From the NCBI GenBank assembly GCA_964030475.1, contig CAXIPT010000001.1, forward strand, positions 21,952,372-22,016,371: a stretch of DNA of 64,000 nt. The letters are read 5' to 3'. Within the stretch, counting starts at the first letter, position 1, and each line of letters opens with the position of its first letter. Below the pieces are notes generated by a model. It had not been told where the DNA came from, did not search any database, and saw nothing but the letters and a program-made list of their open reading frames with translations. Positions 1 to 11,876 of the stretch are shown in pieces. A program made the position numbers and the translations under genes. The stretch is from Tethya wilhelma (Eukaryota > Porifera > Demospongiae > Tethyida > Tethyidae).

Positions 1-51
1 TTTTTTTTTTTTTTTTTTTTTTTTTTCCCCAATAAATACATTAGCCTATAC

Positions 52-270
52 AGTATATAACCTCATGGCTGGGCTTCTAACTCTAGGAATATATACAATT
101 TGACCAGGTTTTTGATCAGGAAGAATGCCCGGATGTACATGTATGTATAACTATGGTACATGTTTGTGAAAAACTGTATACAGTATATAACCCCTCATAC
201 CTGGGCTTCTACCTCAAGGGATTTATACAATTTGGCCAGGTTTTTAATCTGAAAGAATGCCCAGGTGTTG
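52..270 (+). repeat. Imperfect direct duplication, about 80 bp units
   Basis: Two similar blocks start at about 52 and 182. Each runs from a cagtatataacc-type start, through a gggcttcta core, to an aagaatgccc end. They differ by scattered substitutions and small indels. They lie in sequence upstream of the first visible ENPP exon. The window itself opens with 26 T residues, which looks like a contig end. Confidence 0.7.
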
Positions 271-393
271 CAGGTTTGTAAGAAACCGACAATAACTCTA
301 TCGCTACTGTTAAACAATGATGTACATACATACATACATACATACACGACATGTGGTGTTATTTTATGTGGTCTTATTATGCCTTCATGATAG

Positions 394-2249
394 GGGCTTT
401 ATCCTGAGTCTCATGGAATCATCGGCAGTAGTTTCTATGATAGACTTCTCAATAGAAACTTCAGCTACAGAGACAGCAAGGTGGTCAATGATCCTGTATG
501 GTGGAAGGGAGAGCCAGTAGGTCAATTGCTGTTACACTTTGTGTATGTGTTTTGTTAGAAATATTAATTTTAGAGGTACAATTTCAAAGATCAGAAATGC
601 ATATAGCCTGCATTTATTGTGTTGTGCTATCCTCATTCCCATGCAGGCTACCCCCATTGACCTTACCAGTGTTCTCCCTATTAATTATGCCAAGGTATAG
701 GAGTAGCGTGTGGTTCTGTGGTATCTTCAAAAAATTTTAACCACACCCATTACCACATTAAAAGCAAATTATAGAAAAAGGCATAGGGCCCCCTTATGCT
801 GAAAAGGCCTGGGGAGAGAACACTGCTTACACTCAGTCTGTCTCACCATTCCTACCTTGAGTATATGGTCAATGGAGAGAGCCTGGGGATGAGCCTAGTG
901 GAGTGCTGTGCATGTTTCAAATTATTGCTAACTACTTTAATAGATCTGGGTTACAGCTGCCAAATACTTTGTGACCACTGGAATCTACTTGTGGCCTGGT
1001 TCAGAAGTACCAATACAAGGTATAGTAACCTATTTACATGTACAGTAACTATAGCAACTAATGCAGTACAACTTTAATGATTTTACCTGTAATCAAGATT
1101 TTAACCCTGCTGTGAATTAAAATAGCTGTAATGAATATTTCATCTTTGTTTGTGTATCATTATGCAGGGGTTCACCCAAGATACTACTTTCAGTTTGCTA
1201 CTCACAGGTACTTGTCGCCATATACACAATCTATTATGACACACATAGATTGTTCTACATGTACATAAGTGCACAGGTCAACCTATTCACCTCACTCTCA
1301 GTGTTTCCCTATGAGGGACAAAAGTAAAGAGAGAAGGAATTTTCTAAAAGTGATCAAAACTGCATGTCTGATACAAGTAGAAAAGAATTAAGTAATTTAT
1401 ATGCTCTAGTGGAGGGGCTAGTTGAAAAAGTCTGGCCTATAGGAGTAGTTTCCCTCAACCCGGCCTCTCTTTAGGGAAACACGACACTGATTATGATGAC
1501 GATCAAGATGCACATGGCCAGACAAAAATTTTTGCCAAAAGTGATGCACAATGAGATTACTTACCGTACACGTAATCATTATGTTATGACATTGTGTGCA
1601 ATGCTTACACACATTCATGCAGGAATGTGTCCTTCAATGATAGAGTCGATACAGTGCTGGGGTGGCTGGATAAAGATGCTTCAAGTAGACCACAGTTCAT
1701 GGCCTTGTACTGGAATGAACCAGACCACGCAGGACACAAAAATGGACCTGATTCAAATCAGGTTGGGAAATGACCATGTGTAGTCAAGTATGTTCAGTTT
1801 GTTAGAGTGCCTACACATCTAGGCTAGCTAACTTGCTAGGCTGTATAATAATTGAACTCAAATCATTTCTGTGACACAAATTGGCAAAATGCCCGAGTCA
1901 TTTAGGTGGGTAGCCTTGAGATTGCATAGATTGTCATGCATACGAAGCACTGCACACATGCCATACACTTAATTGCACTACTAGTACTATATAGTGTATG
2001 GTATGGTTTATTCTGTTCATGTGATGTGCTCTAATTGTAGAACATCATCACTTATCAATGCATGTACTCATGATGACCATTACCAGATTTCATTTTTAGC
2101 TTATGCATAATAATTCAAAATTTGGTCAAATTTACATTTATTTGTACCACCCTAGCTCTGAATTCTTTTTGTTTTTTGTTCATCATTTTCTGTCTGTCTC
2201 TCTGTGTGCCTGCCTGCCTGTCTATCCGATCTGTCTGTCTATCTGTCTA

Positions 2250-2288
<39 letters not shown>

Positions 2289-2321
2289 GTCTCTCTGTCT
2301 GTCTGTCTATCTGTCTGTCTA

Positions 2322-2357
<36 letters not shown>

Positions 2358-2964
2358 ATAATCTTTGTACATGTAATATTCCTCAGTTGAATCAGGTGTT
2401 GTCTCAAGTGGATACTTCTGTGGGTCGTCTCTTTGACGGGCTAGCCTCGAGAGGGATATCAGACTGTGTCAATGTGATCATTGTATCCGATCATGGCATG
2501 GCCTATTCAGACACCAGTAAACGCATCAACATTCGTTCTGTAAGTACAATCTGTACTAAACTAGATGGGAGCATATGCGCTATACATGTGACAATAATCA
2601 TTTTGACCATGGATGAGCATTATATGATTATGTCTATAAAAATTAATTGTTGTATAATTTATTATGTGATCCTTCAAGTTTTCATATCTGTGGATGAAGT
2701 TAAGCTAACATGTTTTTTATTGTTAATTTTTTTCAGCTAATTCCCAGCGATCTCAGAGATGATGTCATATTTAAAGCCAACACTGTGACGTGCCACATTT
2801 ATGTCAAAGGAGGTGTGTGTTATAGTCAGTGTGTTGTACATCAAATCAGTACAAATGTGTCTTTTGTCTTTTGTACAGGTAGTAGTAATGTGCAACAAGT
2901 TTACCAAGCACTTAAGGTAACCACATCTCATCTGTTGACACACAGTGCATGTATAATCACGATC

Positions 2965-3040
<76 letters not shown>

Positions 3041-4212
3041 CTCTTCTCTCTGTCTGTCTCTTGTACATAGAATAGTGAAGATTCTGGGTTACCATTTTCT
3101 GTTTACTTGAGAGAGGATATTCCTGACAGACTACATGCTGGCCATGCTAATACTCAGTAAGTTGATTATCACCACAAAACACCATGGTTTAACTTTTCAG
3201 TGAGTATGTAACTGAGACTGAGTAACATTTATTAGAAAATCAAGTGGGTATGTGTTTCGTACAGTGACTATTGGCAGTGCACAAAGATGATCCATGAGCA
3301 CCCAGAGACCCTGTCTTACAATCATATAAATGCATTTAGCCATGCAGTATATATACGTGTTTATATGTCATGCTAGCCTAAAATAGTTATAACTGAAACA
3401 CACATATGTGCATGCATGCAGCACAGGCACACACACATGCACACACACACGCACACACACACGCACACACACATGCACACACACACGCACACACACACGC
3501 ACACACACGCACACATGTTCACGCACATACACACACACACACACATACACACACACACACACACACGCACGCACGCAAACACACATAGACGTTATGGCGA
3601 TATCTTTGTGATTGGACAGCTAGGATCTTTCATGTGAGTGAACTGACAGTATTATCGGTACCTTATTCATTCTGCTTGTCTACAGTGATGTTTTGAATGG
3701 TAATTTCAATCCTCCAACTGGTGTACATGGATACGACAACACCCTTGAGCAGATGAGAGTAAGCTTCCTTTTATTGTTAGTCCATACAGTTTGCAATATC
3801 ACTCTAACATCATGAGCATGTACTCTTGCTATATAACATGATGCTTGAGGACTGCTATTTCTTAAGCCAAGATTACTTGCTTTTTGATACATTTTTTCCA
3901 GTTTTTTATTTGTCAAGTGCAATTAAAAGAAGACCATGTAATACATAATTAAAATGATACATTCATTGGGATACCAGAACCATTGCCTAACTAAATATGC
4001 AGATCTTCAAATTGCTATTCCTTTGTTAATTCCTCCCCCCCACCCTTCCATTTTGCGACTACGAAATCAGTGGAATATATGTAGGGTTGCAAACTTCAAT
4101 GTTGTTATAATACTCTCCCCCTAGGCCATCTTTATTGCTCATGGTCCAGCTTTCAAGAAGAATTATGTCACTGGTCATTTTGAAAATGTAGAGCTCTACA
4201 ATTTAATGTGTG
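394..4212 (+). CDS. Ectonucleotide pyrophosphatase/phosphodiesterase (ENPP family), partial, 11 exons
   Basis: Exons 394-516, 944-1019, 1168-1207, 1623-1761, 2387-2539, 2737-2812, 2879-2916, 3071-3156, 3589-3633, 3686-3758 and 4125-4212 have GT-AG borders and matching phases, giving about 312 codons without a stop. Family motifs appear in order: [25 protein letters not shown] with [37 protein letters not shown] and [10 protein letters not shown] followed by NVELYNLMC. The Asp and His residues of EPDHAGH, SDHG and AHG match the two-zinc centre of the family, which hydrolyses phosphodiester or pyrophosphate bonds of nucleotides or lipids, usually outside the cell. The upstream exon carrying the nucleophilic Thr and any signal anchor is missing, as is everything after NLMC. 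The 3' break precedes the palindrome and adapter near 4414. Which ENPP subtype this is cannot be decided. Confidence 0.9.
2189..2357. repeat. (TCTG)n microsatellite
   Basis: Interrupted TCTG/TCTA tetranucleotide run in the ENPP intron, ending about 30 bp before the acceptor at 2386. All three frames stay open through it, so long [12 protein letters not shown] ORFs here are artefacts. Confidence 0.95.
2970..3062. repeat. (CT)n microsatellite
   Basis: Nearly pure CT dinucleotide run in the ENPP intron, directly upstream of the tacatag acceptor of the exon at 3071. It probably doubles as the polypyrimidine tract. Confidence 0.95.
3420..3585. repeat. (CA)n microsatellite
   Basis: CA-rich run with GCAC and TACA variants, ending a few bases before the acceptor at 3588 of the ENPP exon encoding [13 protein letters not shown]. 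Confidence 0.95.
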
Positions 4213-4324
4213 GTAGGTCAATGATTTGATATGTATTATACCGCTGCAGTAGAAGTCAGAAGTAGTGTGGAAGTCAACTCTTTACTTTTATTATGTCATG
4301 TACATTCAGTGTGGTTTTGTTAAA

Positions 4325-4577
4325 GGAACTGTGTCACTATATAAGCGGTGTTTTGTTACTAAAAATAAAATGTGTGACGTTTTATGATGTTCTATGACCG
4401 TTATGCAAGCGTATGTCTCTTATACACATCTGACGCTGCCGACGAAGATAGGGTTCNCCCGGGTATTAGCCCCGTGTATGTACGTATATTGCGCATTTGT
4501 CAACAAAAAATGTCATAAAACGTCACGCATTTTATTTTTGGTAACAAAACAGTGCTTATATAGTGACACAGTTCCTT
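4325..4577. repeat. Large inverted repeat around an N join
   Basis: The left arm, starting aaggaactgtgtcactata at 4325, returns as its reverse complement ending tatagtgacacagttcctt near 4577. The arms share further blocks such as tgttttgttac and acgttttatg. The centre holds adapter sequence and an N at 4457. This is either a fold-back element or an assembly fold-back created at a contig end. Confidence 0.8.
4414..4445 (+). other. Illumina Nextera adapter remnant (not genomic)
   Basis: The run beginning tgtctcttatacacatct and continuing gacgctgccgacga matches the reverse complement of the Nextera mosaic end plus the read-1 adapter over 32 consecutive bases. It sits 12 bp before the N at 4457. 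It is library-construction sequence left in the assembly. Confidence 0.97.
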
Positions 4578-6145
4578 TAACTATAGGTTTGTACATGCCA
4601 AAATTATAGTCTTGAAACTAAAGTCCATCTGGTTTGAGAATGCCTCTAGAAAAAATTGAATAACTTCCTATATATTCAAAATTTCAAGCACCATCAATTG
4701 GAAAGTGCTACTTCTCCCTGTTCTGCTTTTCCAGCTTCCTATGCCTTTCGCTGGCCAGCTTATTAATAGCAAAGGCACAGTCAGGATTTGGATACATTCA
4801 ATTCACCTGCTCACTGACTCAGCAAAGCTCCACTGTATGTCCATGGTTCTCCCCAGGATGGTTGATCAAAGTGGTGCCAGAGAAACATCAAAGCATTCTT
4901 GTGGTTTTTATGCATTCTTTTCAATTAAAATTAACCATATCAAAGTAAATTTAGCATGACCAGAGAGGTGCAGCACCACTCTGACAAGCTTTAGGGAGAA
5001 CCCTGATGTCATACCTTTTCTGGTGTTGACACACCATCTTACTATTTGATTTCACCCCCACTCAGACAGACTTAGACCAATTTGCCTATTGTAGTAGTTG
5101 CTCTACATAACAAAATGGATTTCGTTTGAATCCTCTAGTGTAGGTCTTGGTTGAATACTGTTTTACTTCACTCCAATGCAGAATGTGCTTTTTATAGATG
5201 CTCGTTTTGTACTGATAATGTTAATATGAATATTTTTAACTATTGTGAATCAGTGGTTTGTTTTGACAAAGCTTGAACAAACTGTCATGTACCGTTGATA
5301 CTAACTTTCAGTCATTATCATCTATTGCGAGCATTGTTTTAGTTATCCAGTGTTGTATCAACCATGAGAAAATATCAAATTTATGAACCTAGAACTTTGC
5401 CATCTTTGGACGCAACAATTAGATATTCATCCTATCTTGAAAAAAAATTATATATGCAATTATTCAATTATTCACAGGTTTGCTAAACATAAAACCAGCT
5501 GCTAACAGTGGTACAAAAGGCTCTCTCAACAGTATTTTGAACACATAGCTCTCATGCATGTAAGTGCCAACACACATGTGAAATGAAAACATGTATAACA
5601 GGCAACATAATTTAGAAGTCAGCGATAGTTGATTAACTTTTAGTGTTGAAATATAGTGGTACCCCACATAATATGTAGTTATTTGCTATGTCCTATAATA
5701 TTTATTGCATGTTGTTGCTACTACATCACCATTCTACATGCAACAACAGTGGATATAGTCATTTGATTGATTTGTGTGTCATTCTGTATGCATGTTATAC
5801 AAGATTATCTTGTAGTATAAGCACACTATACTGTATGATCATTGGAAAAAATCTTGAGTTCTATATATAGTAGCCGGGGTTCACACGCAGGTCTGAACAT
5901 GTACATGTGTAGTGTACAAGTGTATGTTGTCTATAGGATATCAATTGTGCACTATAAGTATAGACTGTTGAATGGCCACGTTATCTTGTAGTCAAATCTC
6001 AAACTGTGTGATTGTGCATTAAGTAGACTGTTCCCTTCCTTTCCAACAGTGAGTGAAAGGTCAAATTATTAGGGGAGAGCATGCATGCATGGGAATGTGG
6101 CTATACATTGAAGGCTGTGTAAGTACATTTAGATAGCTGCATGTA
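4578..6145. other. Intergenic, no gene recognised
   Basis: AT-rich sequence with only short ORFs that show no domain resemblance. The missing 3' ENPP exons were sought here and not found. Confidence 0.6.
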
Positions 6146-7092
6146 CAGTAGAACCTCCGATAGTGGACCCTCCAAGATAGGGACACTGTATTATAAACCT
6201 CTTAACAAAGGACGATTCTTAGTTCCCAAAAATTCCANGGAAAATCTGACGAAGCAGATCCAAAAGGTGGGCTTATGGACTACTGAGAGTGAAGTAGAAG
6301 TAGGACTAGCAAAACTCCGTACCTTGAAACAGAAATGCGATATTTTGAAACTACAATTGAAGTTTCGTAAGAAAGTCTTGTGTCAGACACACCCAGACAA
6401 GACAGTCTTCCTGTTTTCTCACCAGAAAAGGCTATTTACACATTCTGAGTTGAAGGCAAACCTGTTAAAGCTGTTCTGTACACCAGAGACACCATCACCA
6501 CTGTCAACAGAAGAACTAAATCGTGATCCGGAACTTTTGATCTACAGGAGAATTGAACACCAATTCAGTACTGAAGAGGGCCTTGTCTGGTATAGAGGAA
6601 CAGTTCTAGGATACAGTAATGAGAGTGGTGAGTACAGAGTGGTATATGATGACGAAGATGATGAATACTCGTACCCGTTACTTCAAGATATGGCTAATGG
6701 AGAAGTCCGTGTAATGGAATTCTGACTGGTTTTATGTTGTTGTTTTTATTTTGTGTGTTAATGTGAATCTCTGGTCATTCCTGAGTCTAACAGTCCAAAT
6801 TTCAACTTGCTATGACCTTCCTAACTTGAGTTATGAGAATTTATAATACAGCACCTAAACTGTTTACGCGCACGCGTATATTGAATTGTGCCACTTCCGC
6901 GCATATCTAAATATACGAGGTCATGGAGTATTATAAACCTCTTAACAAAGGACGATTCTTAGTTCCCAAAAATTCCAATTCGCTATTTAGCAATACAACA
7001 GAACTTCCGAGAAGAGGACAACTTCTCTACAAAGGACAAACAAGCTGAATTCATATTGTCCCCAAAGTGTCCTTTGTTCGGAGGTTTCACTG
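6146..7092. mobile_element. Tigger/pogo-like element with inverted termini, interrupted by an N
   Basis: The left end CAGTAGAACCTCCGA and the reverse complement of the right end, CAGTGAAACCTCCGA, form imperfect terminal inverted repeats, each next to a TA (6144-6145 and 7093-7094). The CAGTxGAACCTC start is typical of pogo/Tigger-like elements. About 50 bp of internal sequence (cctcttaacaaaggacgatt and flanks) occurs twice, at about 6191-6237 and 6927-6976. The N at 6238 follows the first copy, so the two halves may have been joined through this repeat. Confidence 0.6.
6239..6725 (+). CDS. C-terminal fragment of an unrecognised protein with a Tudor-like end
   Basis: The frame is open from the N at 6238 to a TGA at 6723-6725, about 161 codons. 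A basic helical stretch (KLRTLKQKCDILKLQLKF) is followed by FLFSHQKRLFTHSELKANLL and then a compact beta-rich, acidic end: LVWYRGTVLGY, GEYRVVYDDEDDEYSYPLL. The WYRGTVLGY...YRVVYDDED pattern resembles Tudor or Agenet-like binding modules. No catalytic motif is seen. It lies between the inverted ends of a Tigger-like element, so it may be element-encoded, captured, or joined there by mistake. The N-terminus is missing. Confidence 0.45.
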
Positions 7093-7490
7093 TATGGAGA
7101 GTCTGGTCTATAGCTGTATGTAGAGGTAGATGTTACCAGAGAGCATAGCAGCCACAAATTAACCATAATTACATAGTTAATTAAGTGGCAATTAAAGGGA
7201 TTGCTTGTGCTAAGAGTATATAGGTCATTTTAGAGCAACATTCACTTACTACATGCGCAGGGGTGTTGTTTGGTATAGCCACTGAACAAAAAGTGGTTCA
7301 CCTATAAATTTACAGTCAGTCAGCCTCAGTCATGATCAGGACAGCAGACTCTGCCAGCTGTATACAAGACTCTGCATATGCTATTATAGTACCTGGCATT
7401 TGAAATTAATTATTAAAATTTATAACTGTGCAGTCCATTCAGTATCACTATAATATAAAGCCTGATTATTTAACAGTGGTCTAGAAATGG
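7093..7490. other. Spacer, nothing recognised
   Basis: AT-rich sequence between the Tigger-like element and the stop codon of the minus-strand MFS gene. It would hold that gene's 3' UTR. No clear poly(A) signal was chosen. Confidence 0.5.
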
Positions 7491-9498
7491 TCACTCTTCT
7501 GCAGGACAGTCACTTGTATCAGATGATGACAGTAGCTGTTGTGATTGACTCAAATTTCTTCTATTTCCATTGAGCAAGTGTTTAGTGATGTGCTGCTCAT
7601 GATCATTAGGACGCTGGGTTGTCTTGGGGGGCATTTGTTTGTACAGAATCAGCATTAATACTACCACTGTCAGACTCAGTGAACTGTTGATGGTCATCAC
7701 CAAATACGTGTGCTTGTGCGATGATTCATACACCCAATCACCTACATGCAGATATATTATTAAAGTCGATGTCATCATATTATAAGCAAAGTTTTGTGTG
7801 TCTGTCCGTGTGTCTGTGTGTGTGTCACGGGGGTTCACCGGAAGTGATCCGACCTCGAGCTAAAACGCTACTTTTTCTCTAGACTGTAGAAAATGCAAGC
7901 TACGAAAAGTGTGCCTAGACAGCTAGCTTAGAGAGTGCTAGCCTAGGATAGAATTACAGGCGCTACAAGTATGGCTGACAGTTTTTGAGATCGCTGACAA
8001 GGCTTACCAGTGGCATCCGTATCCGACAAAGAAGCGTGATAGAGCAGCCAATCTTTACAAATGAAGCGTAGCAAGGGGAGAGCTTTCGCCTATAAGAGTC
8101 TGCTTCTCTGTCACTGTACACGAAACACAGCTAGCCAGATAACGAATTTCTTTGCCAGCTGATTGCGAAAATGGCGGAAGTTGGAAAAGGGTCGTATGTG
8201 ACGTCACGTATTAAGGTAAATATAAGAGGAGCAGCTCTGTACTGTGCAGGCATGCATGGTTACCTTTCACTTTCCCAGTATGCAAATGCCTGTGCTTGCA
8301 TGCATCTAGCAGTAAACATCAGTATACTTCATACACAAGTAAGGAGCGTGGCGAGCGAAGCGAGCCACACTCCTTGTAATATATTATGTACACAAGTTTG
8401 GTTGAGTAACTTACTCCAAATTGGAGCAAAAATTCTTGAAATCCCCATAAACGTATACATCACTCCCATCACAATTCCCTGGTAGCACAGTTCAATATAG
8501 GCACATAAATTTATGGTAATAATAGTTGCTACCATATAGCCAGAAATATTGCAGGAGGGGGGTTAATTCGACGGTTTGACGGTCAAAGTCCAAATTAACC
8601 CACCCCCCCCCCTCGCAATATTTCCGGCTATACGGTATAAATATTCCACAGCTCATGAGGGTCGTATTGCGGTTATTTTATGTACCTGATAATTGGTAGG
8701 TGTGAAGTCAGTTGCCACTGCATTTACCATGACAGTTAACATCAGAAAGGTTGGAATGAATATTAGTACTCCGATGCATAGTTGTGTGAAATAGAGTGAC
8801 TGTTGAACAGAGCTACACCTCTGTGTACATTCCGAGCAATATTGTCCTGTGATACGTGATTGGGGATTCCAGAAGCAAGTGTGATCAGATGTGCTAGCAG
8901 TTTCGCACAAATCAGATATTTCCACAACTGAAAAGTTTTTGAGCCTCAACACTAGACTGCTTCCCTCACAGGCAGTGTTTGGTAGCATAGTTGAGTTATT
9001 GATATTTGAAACGTTGTGGCAGAAATTTGAACAAGGAGCTGAGCCGATTATTGCTTGCCAGTCGGATGTGATAATACCTCCAATGGTTGCCATAAGGAAC
9101 AGACCAGCAACTATCATTCTATTGTTCACTATTGCTAATATCTTGATTGGAATTCTAAGGAATATATAGCATGCATACATAATATTTTATGAGTTCAACA
9201 TGGAGGCATATAACGGTTCCAATGTCATTTAGTTTAAATTTATGGTATTTCAGTAAACTCACAGAATAATGACGGCCAATGATTGTGCTAGACTTGCTAT
9301 TAGGTAAAAATATGTTATGTTAGCTGTTGTGAAACCAAACTGGTTGTTCAAAATCGGAGTTAGTAATGTGTCCAAGACAGTAAAGTAGGTTCCAATGGCA
9401 ATTGCTGCTAATATCAGAAACAGATAAACCTGACAGTGTGCATGTGTGTTGTGTGTGTGCATGTGTATGTGTGTATATATATGTGTGTGTGTGTGTGT

Positions 9499-9557
<59 letters not shown>

Positions 9558-9579
9558 TATATATATGTGTGTGTGTGTN

Positions 9580-9658
<79 letters not shown>

Positions 9659-10088
9659 TGTGTGTGTGCATGTGTGCACATGTACATGTGTTTGTCACAG
9701 TGTGTGTGGGTGTGAGTCTGAGTGTGTGGGTGTAGTGGGTTCCATGAACCTCATGGTTGAGAGTTTCACCCTTTAGTGGTTGTATGTGTCCATCTAATAC
9801 AATTCCCACCAGTCGACTCAGCTGCTGTGAATGTGTACCTAAAGTTTTTTGAGGACCAAACTGGCCTCAATCCCTCAGTCTGACAGTTCTCAAGCATGTG
9901 TGCACAGCGGTATGGCCCAGGTGGGCCTTCCTGATGCCTATACACCACCTTCAGCTGAGAGAACTGTCAGTACCCCTGTGAGCTCCTAGCCCAGCTCCAG
10001 GGGAATGCAATGGCGTGGCTTCTCATGCCTGCTTAGTGCACAGGCAAGCTGGTCAAGCCTAGGTGCCCAGGCGTGGCTCTCAGAGGCA

Positions 10089-10124
<36 letters not shown>

Positions 10125-11432
10125 TGTGCGTGTATGTGTGTGTTTATGCACGCACATATGTTTATCACAGTGTGTGGTTTTAACTTACGGGAACCCTTTT
10201 TAATGTCTTCTTTGAACATAATATTATGTTTAAGCAAGATTTCACTGACTTCCATTTTGCTTGACTCTTGGGACCATGATTATGACTTATTGCCAATTCA
10301 TCTACAGCTGATGGGCTTTGAGTCTTCAGATGGCAATGGTACTTGTGAGTTTCAAATGTGACAACAAATACCACCACATACACTGTAGTTATGGCTGCAG
10401 CAAACCATCCTGGCCAACGAAATGAATGGATGCTTTGAAACTGAGACAATATTGAAGCAATACCTGCATGTCAGTCGTGATACAAGTTTTAATGATTTCA
10501 AGTGCTTCAAACTTCAGAATTTATATATAGTACAAAGGTACAACATTATTACACAATTCTATTATTTGTCAATGACAATCATTTTGGATCTAAAGAAGTG
10601 ATTATTTTCATGGTTTTGACATATAATTATAGACATACAGACTTACCTAAGGGTAAAAAAGATGCTAGAAATGTCAGAAGTGCAAATAAAATATAAAGAA
10701 AATCTTTCCATGTCCAGTTTTCTTTTTTAGAACTAAATATTTTCTTATAACTTGATTTCTTTTCTTTTTCTTTTTTCAATGCTAAATGTTGTCTTGGACT
10801 AATCCTGGCCTCGAATTTGTCAGTACTTTCCCCAATGTATCCATTGAGTAGTACCACTGCTATCCCAATGAACACTCCACTTAGAAATCGAGATGTAAAT
10901 AGCATCGTGACATTAACACTAGTTCCATAAAGGACTCCAGATAGAATATTGATAATGCAGGAAGTAGGAATGGAAATACGATAAGGTAGAAGGGCAGTCA
11001 TCAATCCGGCAATTGCTGACCCCACTACTTCTCCAATGCAATACGCAGTCACAATCCAAGAGTAAACGTACTCTGACCCTCCCAAACCAGGATGAATTTT
11101 GTGCCATTCTCCATCTTGTATAATAGTTTTCTAATCCCAAATAAAGCAGATAACATGTATAATATCCAGCTATTGACAATGAATTTGAAGCTATGGAGCT
11201 AGCCTTGCATGACAGCTGGTGCCCGTAGCTATAGTCTTACCACTGAAGATTGATTCGAATCAATAGTTGTACTTACCTTACATTTATTCATACTTACCTC
11301 TAGCTCAGATTCTCTAGGATTTGTTACAAACTGATGTAATGATGGCAACATGACCCAAAAAGTAGAATTGTATACAGTACTGATAAATAGTACAATTGTC
11401 CAGTTCACCCACTGTCTTCTTATGGACACCAT
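7491..11432 (-). CDS. Major facilitator superfamily transporter, MFSD8/CLN7-like, complete, 7 exons
   Basis: Exons on the minus strand: 11432-11298, 11130-10647, 10463-10189, 9429-9263, 9154-8686, 8478-8415 and 7741-7491. All borders are GT-AG, phases match, and the total of 1845 nt encodes 614 aa plus stop. Start is MVSIRRQWVNW. About 12 hydrophobic segments can be traced, including VYSWIVTAYCIGEVVGSAIAG in exon 2, VYLFLILAAIAIGTYF in exon 4 and GIVMGVMYTFMGISRIF in exon 6. Exon 5 holds a long loop with several Cys and the glycosylation sequons NVS, NNST and NFS, fitting a lumenal loop. The tail contains QSQQLLSSSDTSD and no membrane segment. MFSD8-type proteins act in the lysosomal membrane; that assignment is by overall resemblance, and the substrate cannot be read from sequence. 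Introns carry a (GT)n tract with an N at 9579 and a fold-back MITE, but no coding damage. Confidence 0.85.
8530..8637. mobile_element. Short fold-back MITE in the MFS gene intron
   Basis: The left arm TACCATATAGCCAGAAATAT and the right arm ending atatttccggctatacggta are near-perfect reverse complements of about 40 bp, around a short loop at about 8569-8590. The ends match those of the element at 17823-18032. It sits in intron 5, about 50 bp from the donor of exon 5. Confidence 0.8.
9430..9690. repeat. (GT)n microsatellite with an N
   Basis: Long GT/GTAT tract in intron 3 of the MFS gene, interrupted by an N at 9579, so its true length is unknown. It directly precedes exon 4, read on the minus strand. 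Confidence 0.95.
9780..10090. other. GC-richer intronic block, possibly repeat-derived
   Basis: Intron 3 of the MFS gene contains a stretch visibly richer in G and C than its surroundings, with phrases such as gcccaggtgggccttcctga. It ends at a second (GT)n tract (about 10090-10145). No open frame of interest was found. It resembles the GC-richer block at about 57030-57600 in composition only. Confidence 0.4.
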
Positions 11433-11876
11433 TTTTGTTTTGATTTACATGACAATGATTACTGAATGTTAAGTATGACTTCAATGAACATGTGAAATAC
11501 ACACAGTTGGTATTGAATGGGAAGTGTAGTTTTACAATAATTATAGTTCTATCATTTTGTGTTTCACACTTGTTAGCAACTTACATGCAACAATACATTT
11601 TTGGGTTTTACACTCTGACAATCACGATCGATCACAATGTTGCTGTATATTGAATGGTTAGTTGTATAGTAACTCAATTGTTTAATGGAATGTATATAAC
11701 ATTTTTTTAGATTTGCCTTTTAGAAATATTTATCTGACTAGCGCAGCTATTATGTAAACTTGATTTTGGTAAGACTGCTGCAACTGCACATGTATAATTA
11801 TGTTCATGGAAATAATTATACACTTAGTATACATGAAAAATCAAACCAAGGTATATACTATACGTCGAGTTGAATT
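11433..11876. other. Upstream region of the MFS gene
   Basis: AT-rich spacer between the MFS start codon (read leftward) and the end of the P450 pseudogene. It should hold the MFS promoter. No distinct motif was identified. Confidence 0.5.

Noticed and set aside
2103..2740. Long open frames rich in Cys, Leu, Ser and Val
   Set aside because: They arise from the TCTG tetranucleotide run, which is open in every phase; the real coding part is the ENPP exon at 2387-2539.
3366..3640. His/Thr- and Cys/Val-rich frames on both strands
   Set aside because: By-products of the (CA)n tract; the same applies to 9259-9809, 19995-20256 and 50098-50304.
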